Translations under genes and position numbers: made by a program
Shown here: positions 42,605 through 54,960 of the stretch, piece after piece
Numbering within the stretch: position 1 is the first letter of the stretch
How the letters are laid out: each line of letters starts with the position of its first letter
The notes under the pieces: model-generated
Told to the model about the DNA's origin: nothing
What the model saw: the letters and a program-made list of their open reading frames with translations, nothing else
Databases searched by the model: none
From: Nicotiana tabacum
Taxonomy: Eukaryota; Streptophyta; Magnoliopsida; Solanales; Solanaceae
Assembly: GCF_000715075.1 (NCBI RefSeq)
Contig: NC_134080.1
Span: forward strand, 38,916,758 to 38,980,757
Direction of reading: 5' to 3'
Length of the DNA: 64,000 bases

Positions 42605-42903
42605 ATATATATACGCGTATATAATGCCATCTGGTCATGGGTCAATGCACATGTATAAATGGGGGAAATACATGAAAAATACGTAAAAATCTCAATATTC
42701 CATCCGGATAAACTTTTTTTTAACTGCGTATTATTCTGAGACCCATGAACAGAAGATAATAATAATTCTCATGGGGAATCAAGAATATAGACACCCGTAA
42801 TATCTCTATGAATAGAGTAATTTATAGAAATTGTGCGTTTGCTCGTTTCTTCAGTATAATTTGGACCATGCCAAAAAAAAGAAGGGATGACCTTAACATA
42901 CCT
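42605..42903 (+). repeat. Direct repeat within LTR A, second copy
   Basis: Partner of 41839-42136, same orientation, ending at the same ACATACCTGG word. Confidence 0.85.
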
Positions 42904-43684
42904 GGAGTAAAAAAAAATCCGTATAATATTCTTGGAAAAGATTGCACCGTGCTCCTTTAGAACCGCAAAATTTTTATGTTATTACGGTTCTAGTCAATTC
43001 TTGTTATAATTGTTTGCAATAATTTTGTTGGAGATTTTGAAATTTGGCATCTGCTTGGAAAGTCAAATTTAAGATGAAAGAGTTAAATTTGATTCTCACT
43101 AAATGAACTAAGCATTTTGAAAGACCAAGCTTTTAAAATGACAAAGCTTTTCTTGCAATTCTTTAGTGACTTACACGTTTTAGCCACTAAGCACATATGA
43201 CTAATTAGTCATATGTTTGAATGGTGGCCTAGTGTCACGTGACGAGTAGGGTGGAGATTATTAATTTTTACCCACTTATTAGTTAATTAGTTAATGTCTC
43301 GTTATTCGGTAATTAACCAATTACCCATATAATTTAAAAATTACCTCAAATTACTTAAAACTCTACTTATTTTTAATATACATTTTATACATTATACTAC
43401 TGTGGTCATATGGTATCTTACATGGTACCAGTTCATAATTATCGGGTATTATCGTTTGACCCGTATTTTATCCCAAATGTCAAACTTGGACGAAAATTCA
43501 TTTCCTTTGACTTGTTTCCCCTCTCACCTTCACGGATTTATTTATTACTTGTTTGAAATAGCATAATCCTTATAATCTCCGAATAATCTTTTTCTTGGAT
43601 TGATGTCAATTACCTTACGACAAATTCAACGTACAATACTACAAGGTGCAACATCATCGTAATGTAGTACTGCGGGACGTGACA

Positions 43685-45279
43685 TCTCACTTTCGGGCTC
43701 TCATTAATTTATTTATGGCGTATTTTCATGTAAGAAAATATGGGGTATAATATCATTCCCCCTTTTGGAACATTCATCCTCGAATGTTGACTGATGCGCT
43801 TATTGTTCTCATATCTCATAGCTCTTGCGAATACTTTAGTAGTCCTCTTGCCATCTAGACAATTGTTCTGTGAATAAGTCCAAAGGCCAGGGCATTCCCC
43901 CCTTTAAGCCTCTTTCCCACGCCATGACTTTCATCGAATTCCTTCCAATCTCGTAACTGTTGCTACCTTCCATCATGCACCTTCTACGATACTAACCTTG
44001 TAAGTGTGCCTATGCGACTCTCCTCTCCTTTTTTCTCCAGTTTTTAGCCAATCCTGAAGTTCTTCGCTTGGTATTTTGTCGAACTTACGATTATTGCTAT
44101 ATCTTATTTCATAGACCTGGTTATCCATTCGTATGACTTTACTGCATCTACATAGGTCATATTATACCATAACTCTTACCTCAATTTCTCGTTACTGAGG
44201 TCTGCTATCAAATCCCAGGTTACTTTCCTTGCTTATCCCATACGTATAAATCTATGCCCTCTAGTGCTTCCATATTACTGCTCATCTTAAGAATGACTGC
44301 CTAATCTCCTCTCATACTTTATAACTTTTATCCATCCATTGTTGATTTACCTCAATTTTGATCCATAATCCACCCCTGATAACTTAACCTTTTATGTAAT
44401 ATTGCTAGGATTCACGTTTTATAGGAGAACATCTGAAATGATTAGATTGATCCACCTGGGGCGATACCCTGCTTTCGTAACTATATCTCACTGCATCCCA
44501 ATGTGATTCACTTTACGTGGATATTTTAATCATGTCCAATTCATGAGATCCCTTTCTTTTATTCGTTAGATCATTACTCAATCGAAGGCCCAAACATCAT
44601 TTTTTGTCTATAATAGTTACACCCTCATTCTATTAACAGGGAAGCATTCCATCTCTTCTGAATGTTATTAGTCTTAGACTCATTTGAGTTCATTCAGGCT
44701 ATACTGAACTTTCTATAACTTAGAGAAACCATTAGCTTTCTTGTTTTCATGGGTTTTAATCCCGAGGACTTATCCGTTCTCGTCACCATCTCATTCGCCC
44801 TTTCTCGTTCTTACTCTTGTCATAAAACTTTGTCGCTTTACTATACTTTAGCTTGGGACCTATACATATCTATTTATACTATTCGCGACCTTCCTTCAAC
44901 TTGCTTTCACTATAGATTTCCTTATGTTGTTCTGGAACATCAAGCGAGACATCGCATTATCTCTAACTATTCTTTACTCTCATAATCAGGTTTTTCGATA
45001 CTTAGACCATAGGGTAGAAGATATGTTACTGACGTCGCTGCTATCATTCCTAGATATTGAATCCCCGCGCTTCTAGCCTTCTATCTCAAGTATGAAATAT
45101 TCTCAACCTTCTGCTTTTGAGTATCTCGTTCATTGTTTACCTTTACCTTACTTTCCTTAAAGCCCCACATCACATCTTCTATCTCTTTCATGACCTTCCT
45201 TCCATATAGGTATAGTTCACATCCATGTCTTGAACTTCTATTATAATACATGCACCTCTTTACACAATCGCGTGAGAGC
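43685..45279. mobile_element. Non-coding internal part of element A
   Basis: Sequence beyond LTR A with phrases such as GGAACATTCATCCTCGAATG, familiar from internal regions of Solanaceae gypsy-like elements. No open frame with domain content is found on either strand. It continues at 47501 after solo LTR C. Confidence 0.5.
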
Positions 45280-47500
45280 TGTGAGCACCTAATTTTTGAC
45301 AATATTTAATTTTTTTTGTTACTTCTTCTATGTAAATATTTTAGGGGTTTTAACATACAAATTTTTAGCTTTGTTATACTTTTTATTATAGGTTAAAAAT
45401 ACAAAATTTTAGAAGGTGAATTATTACTATTAATATTATTTTATTTTTATTCTTATTTTTAAATAATAATAAAAAATCCAAAAAATATTAATTTATTTTT
45501 TAAATTTTCGGGAGAGATTTAAAAAAATAAGAAAAAGGGAAGTATGAAATTTAAAAAAAAAGTAAAAGTAGGTGGAATTCTCTTTTAAAAAAGTAAAAGA
45601 AAGTGAAAAATTAAAAAAATAAAAGTAAAGTTTTGTGGAAATTTTTAAAAATAAAAAGTAAAAGAAAGTTGGAATTAAAAAATAATATAAAGGTAGCTGA
45701 AAATTTTAAAAAATTTAAATTAAAATAAAGTAGAATGTTTTAAAGAAAAGTAAAAGAAAGTAGATTGTTTTTTAAGAAAAGTAAAATAAGTGGAATTCTC
45801 TTTTAAAAAGGTAAAAAAGTGGGATTTTAAATAAGTTAAAAGTAATTAAAGTTGGAATTTTAAAAATAAAAGTAAATAAAGGTGGTAATTCTTTTTATAA
45901 AAAAAGAAAAGCAAAATGTAAGTGGGATTTCTTTTAAATTAAAAAATAAAATAAAATAAAAAAATTTGATTTTTTTTTGAAAATTCTCCTATAAATAGAA
46001 GAGAAATATTTGAAGAAAAGAAGAGAAGAGAAGAGGGAAGAATATTGAGAGAAAACAAATCTTCTTCTTCTATACTAAAGAGAATTTCTACTAGTTTTAT
46101 TCTTTCTACCTATTTCTTTCAACAAAAAAAATACATATAGTCATTCATTACCTTGTTTAAAAAAAAACCCTCAAAAACAGGAGCTAAATCACACCAAAAA
46201 TCAAATCCAAAAGCTTCAAACTCAATTTAAAAGATAGCCCAAAATACTAGCCCGAAGAGGTCGAAGTCGAGTTCGGTTCGAAAGGTTTCCGCTCGTTGCC
46301 TCTGATTGTGGTTCATTTGCACATTAAATTTGATGGTTGTTTGCTCCATATGTATTGAATAAGATCTTCATCTATAAAAGGTTCATTCTTTTCTTAACCA
46401 ATGTTTCCATTATTTTTCTTTCACCGTATTTCCTTTTGATTTGTATATTATATTTTGGTTATCTACCAACTTGAAAGATATGAAAAAAAAATGAAGGAAG
46501 AGCATCAAGAAATAGAATTCGTGAAAGACAGAATGAGTTTCTTAAATGAGATTGTAGTTCATAGGGAAAGATAGGAAAATGTATTCAAAATGGAGAGAGA
46601 ACGATGTAATAGCTTGGATCCAAATTAAAGGATGTTAAGTCAATAGCAAATTTGATACTGACATGGGTGATTAGGTCCATAATAACTCAAATCATATATT
46701 TCTTCAATAATAATTTCATATTCATAAATCATGACCTTGCAATAATCTCAAAGTAGTTTTAGGAAGAAACATAATCATGAATATTTGTAGTTTGCTTTAA
46801 ATTGAATACAATCCTTTTAGAATAATCGAGGCGCGCCATGCCAAATAAAATCTCAAAACTCATGGCCCTCATTTAATTAATTTTAATCCTTAGAAATCGA
46901 AGCGTGCCATTTAGTTGAATTTTCCATGGCTCTCGCAAACTTGAAAGTGCGTAGTTGCTTTAGGCGCGCTATTTTTTTAAAAAAAAAAATAATTTCCTAA
47001 ACTCGGGTGTGCATTTTATGTGACCCAAATCCAAATCTCAACAACGTTAGATAAAATGTGTCGTGGACCGCGGGTGCATTTCATGTGACGTAGTTCAATA
47101 CGTGTTTTATATGACGTTGAATTTTTCCAAAAAAAAATTAATTAAAAGCGGCTAATAAGTTAAAAATTTATCATAGGTTGAAACATGTTTTAAAAATCAG
47201 ATAATTGGCCAATTGTAATAGTTTAAGCGACCGTGCTAGAACTACGGAATCCAGGAATGCCTAACACCTTCTCCCGGGTTAACAAAATTCCTTACTCAGA
47301 ATTTCTGGTTCGCAGACTTCAAAAGGAAAGTCGAAATTTCCTCGATTTGGGATTTAAAATAAATCGGTGACTTGGGACACCAAATAAACTATCCCAAGTG
47401 GCGACTCTGAATTGAATAATTAATCTCATTTCGAATAATGTCACTTAAATTGGAAAAACTCCCTTATATACCTTCGGGTGTGTAAAAAGGAGGTGTGACA
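45280..47500 (+). mobile_element. Solo LTR C (2,221 bp), relative of LTR B
   Basis: Starts TGTGAGCACCTAATTTTTGA and ends GGAGGTGTGACA, with a perfect 5-bp target duplication AGAGC (45275-45279 and 47501-47505). Its last about 280 bp align with the end of LTR B (GCGACCGTGCTAGAAC, TTCTCCCGGGTTAAC, GTGGCGACTCTGAA). There is no internal region or second LTR, so it arose by LTR-LTR recombination. Confidence 0.88.
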
Positions 47501-47955
47501 AGAGCTTCATACTAACTTCTTATGAGGTTGGGACACTTCTAACTGGCTTTATCGTAGAGCCATTATAGAATATGGCTACTGCATTATTTCTCATGTACCT
47601 TTGATAGTTAGAGTGATTCTGCAATGTTCTCAATCACGATTTCTATAATTTTCAGGGTCCAATAATCAGATTCTTGATTTACTTCGTTGATGTATCTCTT
47701 TAGTTTCCTCCTTCTTCTGATCAGCCTTTATGTATGCTTAAGCTACCTACCGATATGCGGTTCATGGTATTAGTTATTACGTTTAGACTTTCATAGGTGC
47801 TGAGGAATATCCATGATACAGTCCTTTGTCTATGACCTTATATCAGATCTGGTATTTAACACTGACCAAGAAATCCATGCAACTCTCTAGGTAAGTCCTA
47901 CTTTACCACCTTGAAATTTTTCTGTCATTTATGCAAGCACCAATCTTAATAACTT
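47501..47955. mobile_element. Continuation of element A up to the LINE
   Basis: The same style of non-coding sequence as 43,685-45,279, ending somewhere at 47,930-47,970 where LINE coding sequence resumes. No second LTR of A is present, so A is truncated on this side. Confidence 0.45.
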
Positions 47956-50900
47956 AAGCTTAGGAAAAGCATGCGAAAATTTCATAATACTAATCATAAC
48001 CCACGGCTTATTTGTGGTGATTTTAATGAGGTTATTAATGTTTCCGAGAAATTTGGAGGTAAACCAGTTAATAATAGTAGAATATTTGCTTTTCTAGACT
48101 GTATTCATTATATTTGTATGCATGATTTAGGCTTTACTGGTTCATATTTTACGTGGACAAATAATCGAATATTCACAAATAGCCTTATTTTAGAAAAACT
48201 GGACCGCTTTCTAGATAACTCTAATTGGCTCCAACTTTTTCAAGACTCCTCTGTCCTCCACCTCCCTCACTCACATTTAGATCACTGTCTTATTTTACTA
48301 AATTTTGCTAAAGCAACCACACGCCCCTCATCAACTTTCCATTTTGAAACCATGTGGATGAGTCACCCCGAATTTACACCTCTTGCTAATAATAATAGTT
48401 GGTCTCATAAGGATGATTATTTAGCTACACTTACACAATTCACCAGTGTAGTCAATAATTGAAATCATACTTGCTTCGGTAATATTTTTAAGAAGAAGAA
48501 GATCCCCACATCCAGAATTAACGGTATCCAAAGAATGTCTCCTAATCGTAAATCGGATTTCTACCTGACTTTGGTGCATACCCTCATACAAGAAGTTAAC
48601 CTTCTCCTTCAAAATGAAGAGGATTTTTGGAAACTAAAATCTAGAGTTCAAAATCTTCATGATGGAGATGCTAATACCAAATTCTTTCATCTCTCTACTG
48701 TTCATCGACGCCGTAAAAATCGAATTCTTGGTCTTTATGATTCAGTTGGCGATTGAACATTTGACCCTCCCACTATCCTAAACCTTATTACTGATTATTT
48801 TATTACTACTTATACTACAGAAATACTTCTAAGACTTTAACAAGTTGTTGTGTAAGCACCGAATGCGCTCAATGATACAGATTCGTGCCACCTAGTACGC
48901 CCACTCACTACTGTAAAAATTTCTAATGCAATTTACTCTTTTCAGCCCCTTAAAGCACATGAACCAAATGGCCTCCGCTCTATTTTCTTTCAAAAAAAAT
49001 TGAGCTGATACCCGAGAGGAAATTATCAAAATATGCTTCGATGTGTTTTCAACTGACACTATTCCTCTGGACATTAATCAAACATATATCACTCTTATTC
49101 CTAAAGTCAAGAGTCCCAAGCGAATAACGCAATTTCGACCTATTGGTCTTTGTAACACTACGAAAATTATTATTAATCGCCTTCGTCCTTATCTTGATTA
49201 TATTATCAACCCCTACCAATGTAGCTTTATTCCTGATCGTCGAACCATGGATAATTCTATTATAGTTCAAGAAGTTGTTCACTCCTTTATGAATAAAAAA
49301 GGCCGCCAAGATCACATGCTACTCAAAATTGATTTAGAAAAAACTTTTGACCGTTTAGAATGGTCTTTTATTCACTACTCTCTCTTTAGTCTAAACCTTC
49401 CTTTGCCCTTGATCTCCCTAATTATGAATTGTGTCTTATCCTCCTTATTTCCATCCTTGTCAATGGAAAACCAACTTCTTTCTTCTCCCCGACTAGAGGT
49501 ATTCGTCAGGGAGACCCTTTATCTCCCTACCTCTTCATTAGATGTATGGAAACCCTTACCAGGATTATCAATTTATCTACGGCTAATAATACTTGGAACA
49601 ACATCAAACTATCTAGTAACGGCTCTGTCTTATTTCATCTAATCTTTGCTGATGATCTTATCTTATTTGCGAGAGTGAATACCAAAAATGCTACTACTAT
49701 TTATAGTGTGCTTCAACAATTTGGTTCTCTTGTGGGCCAGAAGATCAACCATGCTAAATCCAAAATTATATTCTCTCCGAATACTCCTCAATCTATACAA
49801 TTAGTTGTCTCCGCTATTCCTAAAATGTGTATCTCTACTATGGTAGGTCAATACTTAGGACTTCCAATCACAAACTTTCAATCTAAAAGCCAAGACTATC
49901 AATATATCTTAGACCGCATGAATAATCGTCTTCAGGGCTAGAAAACTAAGTTTCTCAATCTTGCCGGCCGAACCACTTTGATCAAATCCGTCCTTGCTTC
50001 CATTCCTACATATGTCATGCAAGCTAATATTTTACCGACTAAAACTATAAAAAGTATTGACAAAATTCTAAGGAATTTTCTTTGGGGTTCTACACCTAAC
50101 AAAAAGAAAATTCACTTAGTTAAGTCGGATAATGTAACCTTATCACGCCAAAAGGAGGTCTAGGCATTCAAAAAACAAAAGGCAAGAATTTGGCGCTAGT
50201 TGCGAGTTTAGCATGGTGATTCTGCCACAAACCCTATTGCCCCTTGGGTTAATGTTCTTTCTTCTTAATACCGTCTAGCTCGACCTACCACACTTAACAC
50301 TCCTCCTCGGACCAATACTTCCTTTATTTGAAAAAGTTTCCTCAAGGGTTATACATTTACTACCAAGGGAACTAAGTGGCATATTGGATCGTGTTCTGAT
50401 ATCAATTTTTGGCATGATATTTGGCTTCCCAACGATTCCACGCTTAGGAGTCTTATCCAGGGTCCCTTACAACTATTTGAATCTACCTTAACACTATCCA
50501 CCTTTTAAAGAATAATCAATGGCAATTTCAAAATCTTTCTTTTATCCTCCCTCCTACTATTTCTACCCTCGTTCATAATACATACTTCAACCCTTACTCA
50601 TCATGCCCCGATACGTTCTACTGGTTCCCCAATCAAAGCGGCACTTTTTCTACAAAATCGGCATACTAACTATATCTCTTGGAACTTCAATCTGCTGAGA
50701 TGAATGCTGCCGCACTCTCCTGGATTTGGAAACTACATATACCCAATAAACTTAAAATATTCCTATGGTTAGTGCTGCAAAACCCGACTTCCTACCGCTG
50801 CTTACCGTCACTCTTTACATATTCTTCCTCACCCCACCTGTCAACCATGTCGTTGTGCTCCAAAAACCATAAAACACTTGGTTTGGGACTGCGAAAATGT

Positions 50901-51755
50901 CAAACCATTGTGGACTTTCTTCGATGTTAACAGTAATGGCCCCAACTTTAACGATTGGCTTTACGATCAATGTCGTCAAACTCAAAAGCCTTTTAGCTAC
51001 CAAGGCATTCAGGTTCCTACGATGTTAATAGTTCCCTTCATTCTTTGGCATATTTGGATAATACGGAATCATAATCTTTTTAATAACCTTCACAATCAGG
51101 TATCTTTAATAATATTATGTACCAATTTCACTTTCTCTCACTAGTTCATCATCCTACAACTGTCACGCACACTCTTTATATTAAATGGCACCCTCCACCT
51201 GAACACTTTTTCAAACTTAACACGAATGGTACCTTTGATCCAGCTACCCTAAAAGCTGGTACTGCAGGGATACTTCCTAAGCATAATAGTCAATGGATTC
51301 GCGGATTTACAACCAACCTAATTTGCTCCATTGCAACTGAATATGAACTAACAACACTTTTGCTTGGTCTACAGTTAGCTAAGGAATTAAAATTGTCTCC
51401 CCTTCAGATAACCATGATCGAACATGGAAATGAACTTCACCCACACATTCTTTTTGATTGCACGTCATTGATGCTGGAGCTGGGTCAAGTGGAAATTAGG
51501 CATATTTACCGCGAAGCAAATACTATCGTAGATGTCTTGACTAAGCATGGATTGAACCTCACCCCTCATATGGCAAGCAACCGTGGCAACCCTTATACTA
51601 CTTATCCCCCTCCTTTGTGTTACTCGCTTTCAATAACCACTATTCCAGGGACTTGTGCTCGAACAGTCCAGTTTGTAATAACTATAACTTTCATGTTACT
51701 TAGTTATTTTTTTAATATAAGTATCTGATTTAGCAAAAAATAAAAAAAATAATTA
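47956..51755 (+). pseudogene. L1-type LINE ORF2 (endonuclease, RT, RNase H), decayed
   Basis: The order is right for plant L1 ORF2. The C-terminal part of an APE endonuclease comes first (PRLICGDFNEV, FTWTNN, SHLDHCLIL). Reverse transcriptase follows (INQTYITLIPKV, FRPIGLCN, RRTMDNSIIVQE, RGIRQGDPLSPYLF, and catalytic LIFADDLILFA). A zf-RVT region (about 50.6-50.95 kb) and an RNase H domain (51.18-51.58 kb) complete it. The first about 110 residues of the endonuclease are missing. Frameshifts and stops are scattered; several stops sit where Trp is expected (VNN*NH, SVGD*TF, LQG*KT). The RNase H motif reads NTNG rather than NTDG. An A-rich tail lies at about 51,735-51,752. Probably the second half of the LINE whose ORF1 is at 25.7 kb. 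Confidence 0.85.
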
Positions 51756-52038
51756 TATATCTTTCCCTCTCCGGTCTCCTCTATAAAATCATCCTGAAAA
51801 TTCAAGAAACATCTTCAAGGTACTCTTAACGGCGTCGTTATTACTGACATTGAAAACATTCCCTCCACAGCACAAAGATTTCAACTTTCTGGAAATTCCC
51901 TTTTGATTTTCCATACTCTGCTGCTTCTTCTCCAGCCACTTCAATGGTTGCTTCACAACGCCTTCTACTTTAGTCCTTTCCACTCAATTTATCAAAGTAT
52001 TCCTCGATTTTATTGACTTCGTTTTGTTTAAATTGCAG
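51756..52038 (+). promoter_or_regulatory. Promoter and leader of the neurochondrin gene
   Basis: A TATA-like box (CTATAAAATC, about 51781) lies only about 25 bp past the LINE's A-tail. The stretch 51,950-52,038 looks like a short intron ending in TTTAAATTGCAG. An ATG at 51944 is followed directly by GT; splicing from there to 52039 would give ATG-GAA in frame. Confidence 0.4.
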
Positions 52039-52344
52039 GAAGAGCAAGCTTCAAGTAGTGGAGCATCATCATCATCATCATCACAACCTTCATTAGACGA
52101 TTGCTTAAATCTACTGAGAGGAGTAAGAGATGAGCAGCGGTTAGCGGGTTTGCTTCTAGTTACAAAGTTTTGCAATAAAGATGACCACGCCGCCATTCGC
52201 AAGGTTTACGACGCAGTCGGACCTCAATTCCTCCACCGCCTTCTTCGTACTGGTAAAGGGTTTTTTTTTTTTTTTTTTTTTTTGTTTATCGAATTTTTAG
52301 CATTTGAATTGGTAGTTAAGTGTGTCAAGGGATAACCCTGTGCA

Positions 52345-52500
52345 GTGGCGGAGCCAGGGACTTATATAAAGGGATTCGAAAAACACTAGAATGCGGTAAA
52401 GCAACCTTTTAACCCCCTTTATCCCTAGAATATAATTTTACCTTTGGTCAAGGGGGATTCAACAATGTATATATAACCAAAAAAATTCACTTTTTCCCTG
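52345..52500. mobile_element. GGCGGAGCC-type Solanaceae repeat in neurochondrin intron
   Basis: Begins CAGTGGCGGAGCCAGGGACT, and has the CAAGGGGGATTCAACA phrase of the same common repeat family as 1410-1649. The far end is not clear. Confidence 0.5.
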
Positions 52501-54559
52501 TTCCTCAGTATAATTTATAAATTATAGTCAAGTGTCTTTCTTTTTCCCTTTTGGGGCCAAGTTGGCGAGCTTGCACTTCTAGAATGCAAGGTTGCTCCCA
52601 CTCGATCCTCTAATTTGCACTTAAGGTTCTTTTTCCTGATTTTCCTTAAAAAGATAAATTACTTGTCAGTATCCCAATGTAATGGGCCCAATTGGTTGGG
52701 TTTGAGTTGTAGTTGACTGATTGATTGATTGGAGTTTTAGTCTGAAAATTTGTTCTTAATAGGAACGGGGAAAGGAAGTGATGGCCCCGGCGATAACCGT
52801 GATGCGTACTTGCAGTTGTCAATCACTGTTCTTGCAGCATTTTGTAGAGTTCCCGAGATTGCGGCTTCTGAAGATATGGTTACTAAGATTCCTCTCATTG
52901 TAGAGATGATGTCCGCAAAGTATGTTCACTGGTGAATCATTTCATTGGCAATGTCAGTTCTGTAGTTTATGTTGCCATTATTAATTGGTGAGAGATTCCT
53001 TTAGTAAATGCAGAGTTAGTTAGAGTTATTTCTGCTGTTTCTGAAGTAGTTTATTTTATTGTGCCTGAGAGCTCAATGATCTAGTTTGTTACTGTGTGGT
53101 TCCTTTTTTTTTTTTTAAAGTTACAAGTACATTTGCCTTCTCCATTTCTTCTTCCAAATGTGTAACATTTGGCACTTTGTTACACTTCCAGAGCAGGGTC
53201 ACCTATCATTGAAGAATGCTATGAATTTTTGTTTTTGGTCTCAACGGCCAATGAAGAAGGGGTTAAAACCTTGTACGAATCTGGTGGCTTGCATGTGGTA
53301 GCTTCACAAATGTCAATTCTACCAGATGGTATTTAGTTTGATCATCTGAAACATGTTACTTTTTCTAAGGATCATGGTGTCACCTTATCACTCCACGCTT
53401 TCCATTGTCTCTACAGCCCTTTTGCCTTTTTAAATTGTTTTCAGGTTCTCATATGATTGAACTTGCTATGAGACTTGTGCAAATCATGGCTATTAAGCTA
53501 CCCTCAGAAAATGTTTATTCTGAGCATCCAGCTGATCTATCAATGGTGGTGAGTCTACAAGCACTGAGTCCGTCTGATAGAGTTTTTTGGTGCAGTTGTT
53601 GGAGTCTCAATCTACGGCATACGATGAATTTTCACGTGCACTAAATTTGTGTGTTATATTTTTGTTTGCGGTAGGTGGCTGCAGTTGCAAAGCAGTTTGC
53701 TGTACTGCAGAGTGCACTGAAGTTTGAAGCACTTCACCTGCTATCAACTATCCTATCCAACAGTTATTCTGTATGTTAGTTACTTTGTATTAAACACATG
53801 TACTATCTTTTCTTTTGGTGTAACATGGTCATATATTCTTGCTAACATGCTATCAACTGTATTAAAAATTTCAAGATATTCTGTTATATGATTTTCCATG
53901 TATTGGATAGCCAATAGATTGATTTGTTTGTAGTTATCATATAGCATACTTGCAGGCAGTCGTTGCTCCATTAGGCAACTTCTCTAGCTTTATTCTTTAT
54001 ATATAGAGATATTCATTATCTTTGTATCCTTCATACATAGTAAAAGAAAGCTTTAAAATGAATCCATTAAAATTACTGGTATATTATTTATGTGGAACTA
54101 GAGGTATAGAATTGAAAAAGAATACATTCGAATAACCAATCAAAGTTTATCGTTGTATATAGAATGAAAATTGATAGAGTGTAGTCCTGCTTATCGGGAT
54201 TTGCTCTTAGTGATCTTTTACAATATACAGTTTACCATTTGAAGAAGGCTTGATACATTTTATCTTGCATTCAGGCATGAGTACTTTGTTTGCTCCTTGA
54301 ACCCCATACATGCTCCTTTCTCCATGCCTCTATAGTTTGGAATCTGGCTGTGACTTTTTATACGCAACTTGCAGGTGCCTGTATATGATGCACTTCGCTT
54401 GATGAAAAATGATGTTTGGTCGACAAACATGCGCATTGGTATTGTAGCTATCTTGCAGAATCGTGTCGGTATGTTAACATTTATGTATAAATATATTTCT
54501 TTATCCATATTGCATATCCTTGACCTCGTGAAAGTAAATTTTGTTACTTAAGAGAATAT

Positions 54560-54960
54560 GGGATTGAATGTGGAGGCCTAACGTATCTATACAATGAGTG
54601 CCATAGAAATGCGGATGCTAAGATGAATTCTTAATTGTACAAGATTGGTGAACATTATAATAATCATTGCAGATAGAGGGTTAATAGTAACATAGAGGAT
54701 AAATAAGAGTCGGTCACCTGAGATGGTTTGGCCATGTCTTACATAGTGCATTTCCATAGGTGTAACAGTGTGATGATTGTAGGCACTAAAATGGGACGAT
54801 TTAGATCTAAAATCATGTGGATTGAAGTTTCCTCAAAAGACCTACAATCTCGTGGAATCAATATGGATTTAGGTACTAACAGAACATCCATATAGGTGTC
54901 ATAGTATCTAGTTAGAATTAGGTAACGACAAAGGTTTAGTAGTTGTTGTTACACTTACTT
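54560..54960 (+). mobile_element. 3' fragment of an RTE-type LINE in a neurochondrin intron
   Basis: Translation gives the RTE-clade C-terminal pattern: EMRMLR near 54,600, then VGHLRWFGHV near 54,700-54,730, then SKDLQSRGINMDL near 54,835. Multiple stops and frame changes mean it is inert. It lies in the same direction as the host gene, within the 979-bp intron between 54468 and 55448. Confidence 0.6.

Larger units (their letters stand above)
41061..43684. repeat. LTR A, main part (split by element B)
   Basis: With the six bases at 26971-26976 this forms a sequence starting TGTCACGACCC and ending GGGACGTGACA, mutually inverted ends. No coding region. The next bases (CTCACTTTCGGGCTCTC) are pyrimidine-rich, which would be a reverse polypurine tract if A lies on the minus strand. 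It contains an about 300-bp direct duplication. Family recognised only as a common Solanaceae gypsy-like LTR. Confidence 0.6.

Noticed and set aside
41061..43684. Possible endogenous pararetrovirus origin of element A
   Set aside because: No coat, movement or polymerase coding sequence is seen; the TG...CA ends and a reverse polypurine-like tract fit an LTR better.
43685..47955. A second set of protein-coding genes among the short frames around 44.7-45.3 kb
   Set aside because: The frames are under 80 codons, lack domain content, and lie in repeat-derived sequence.
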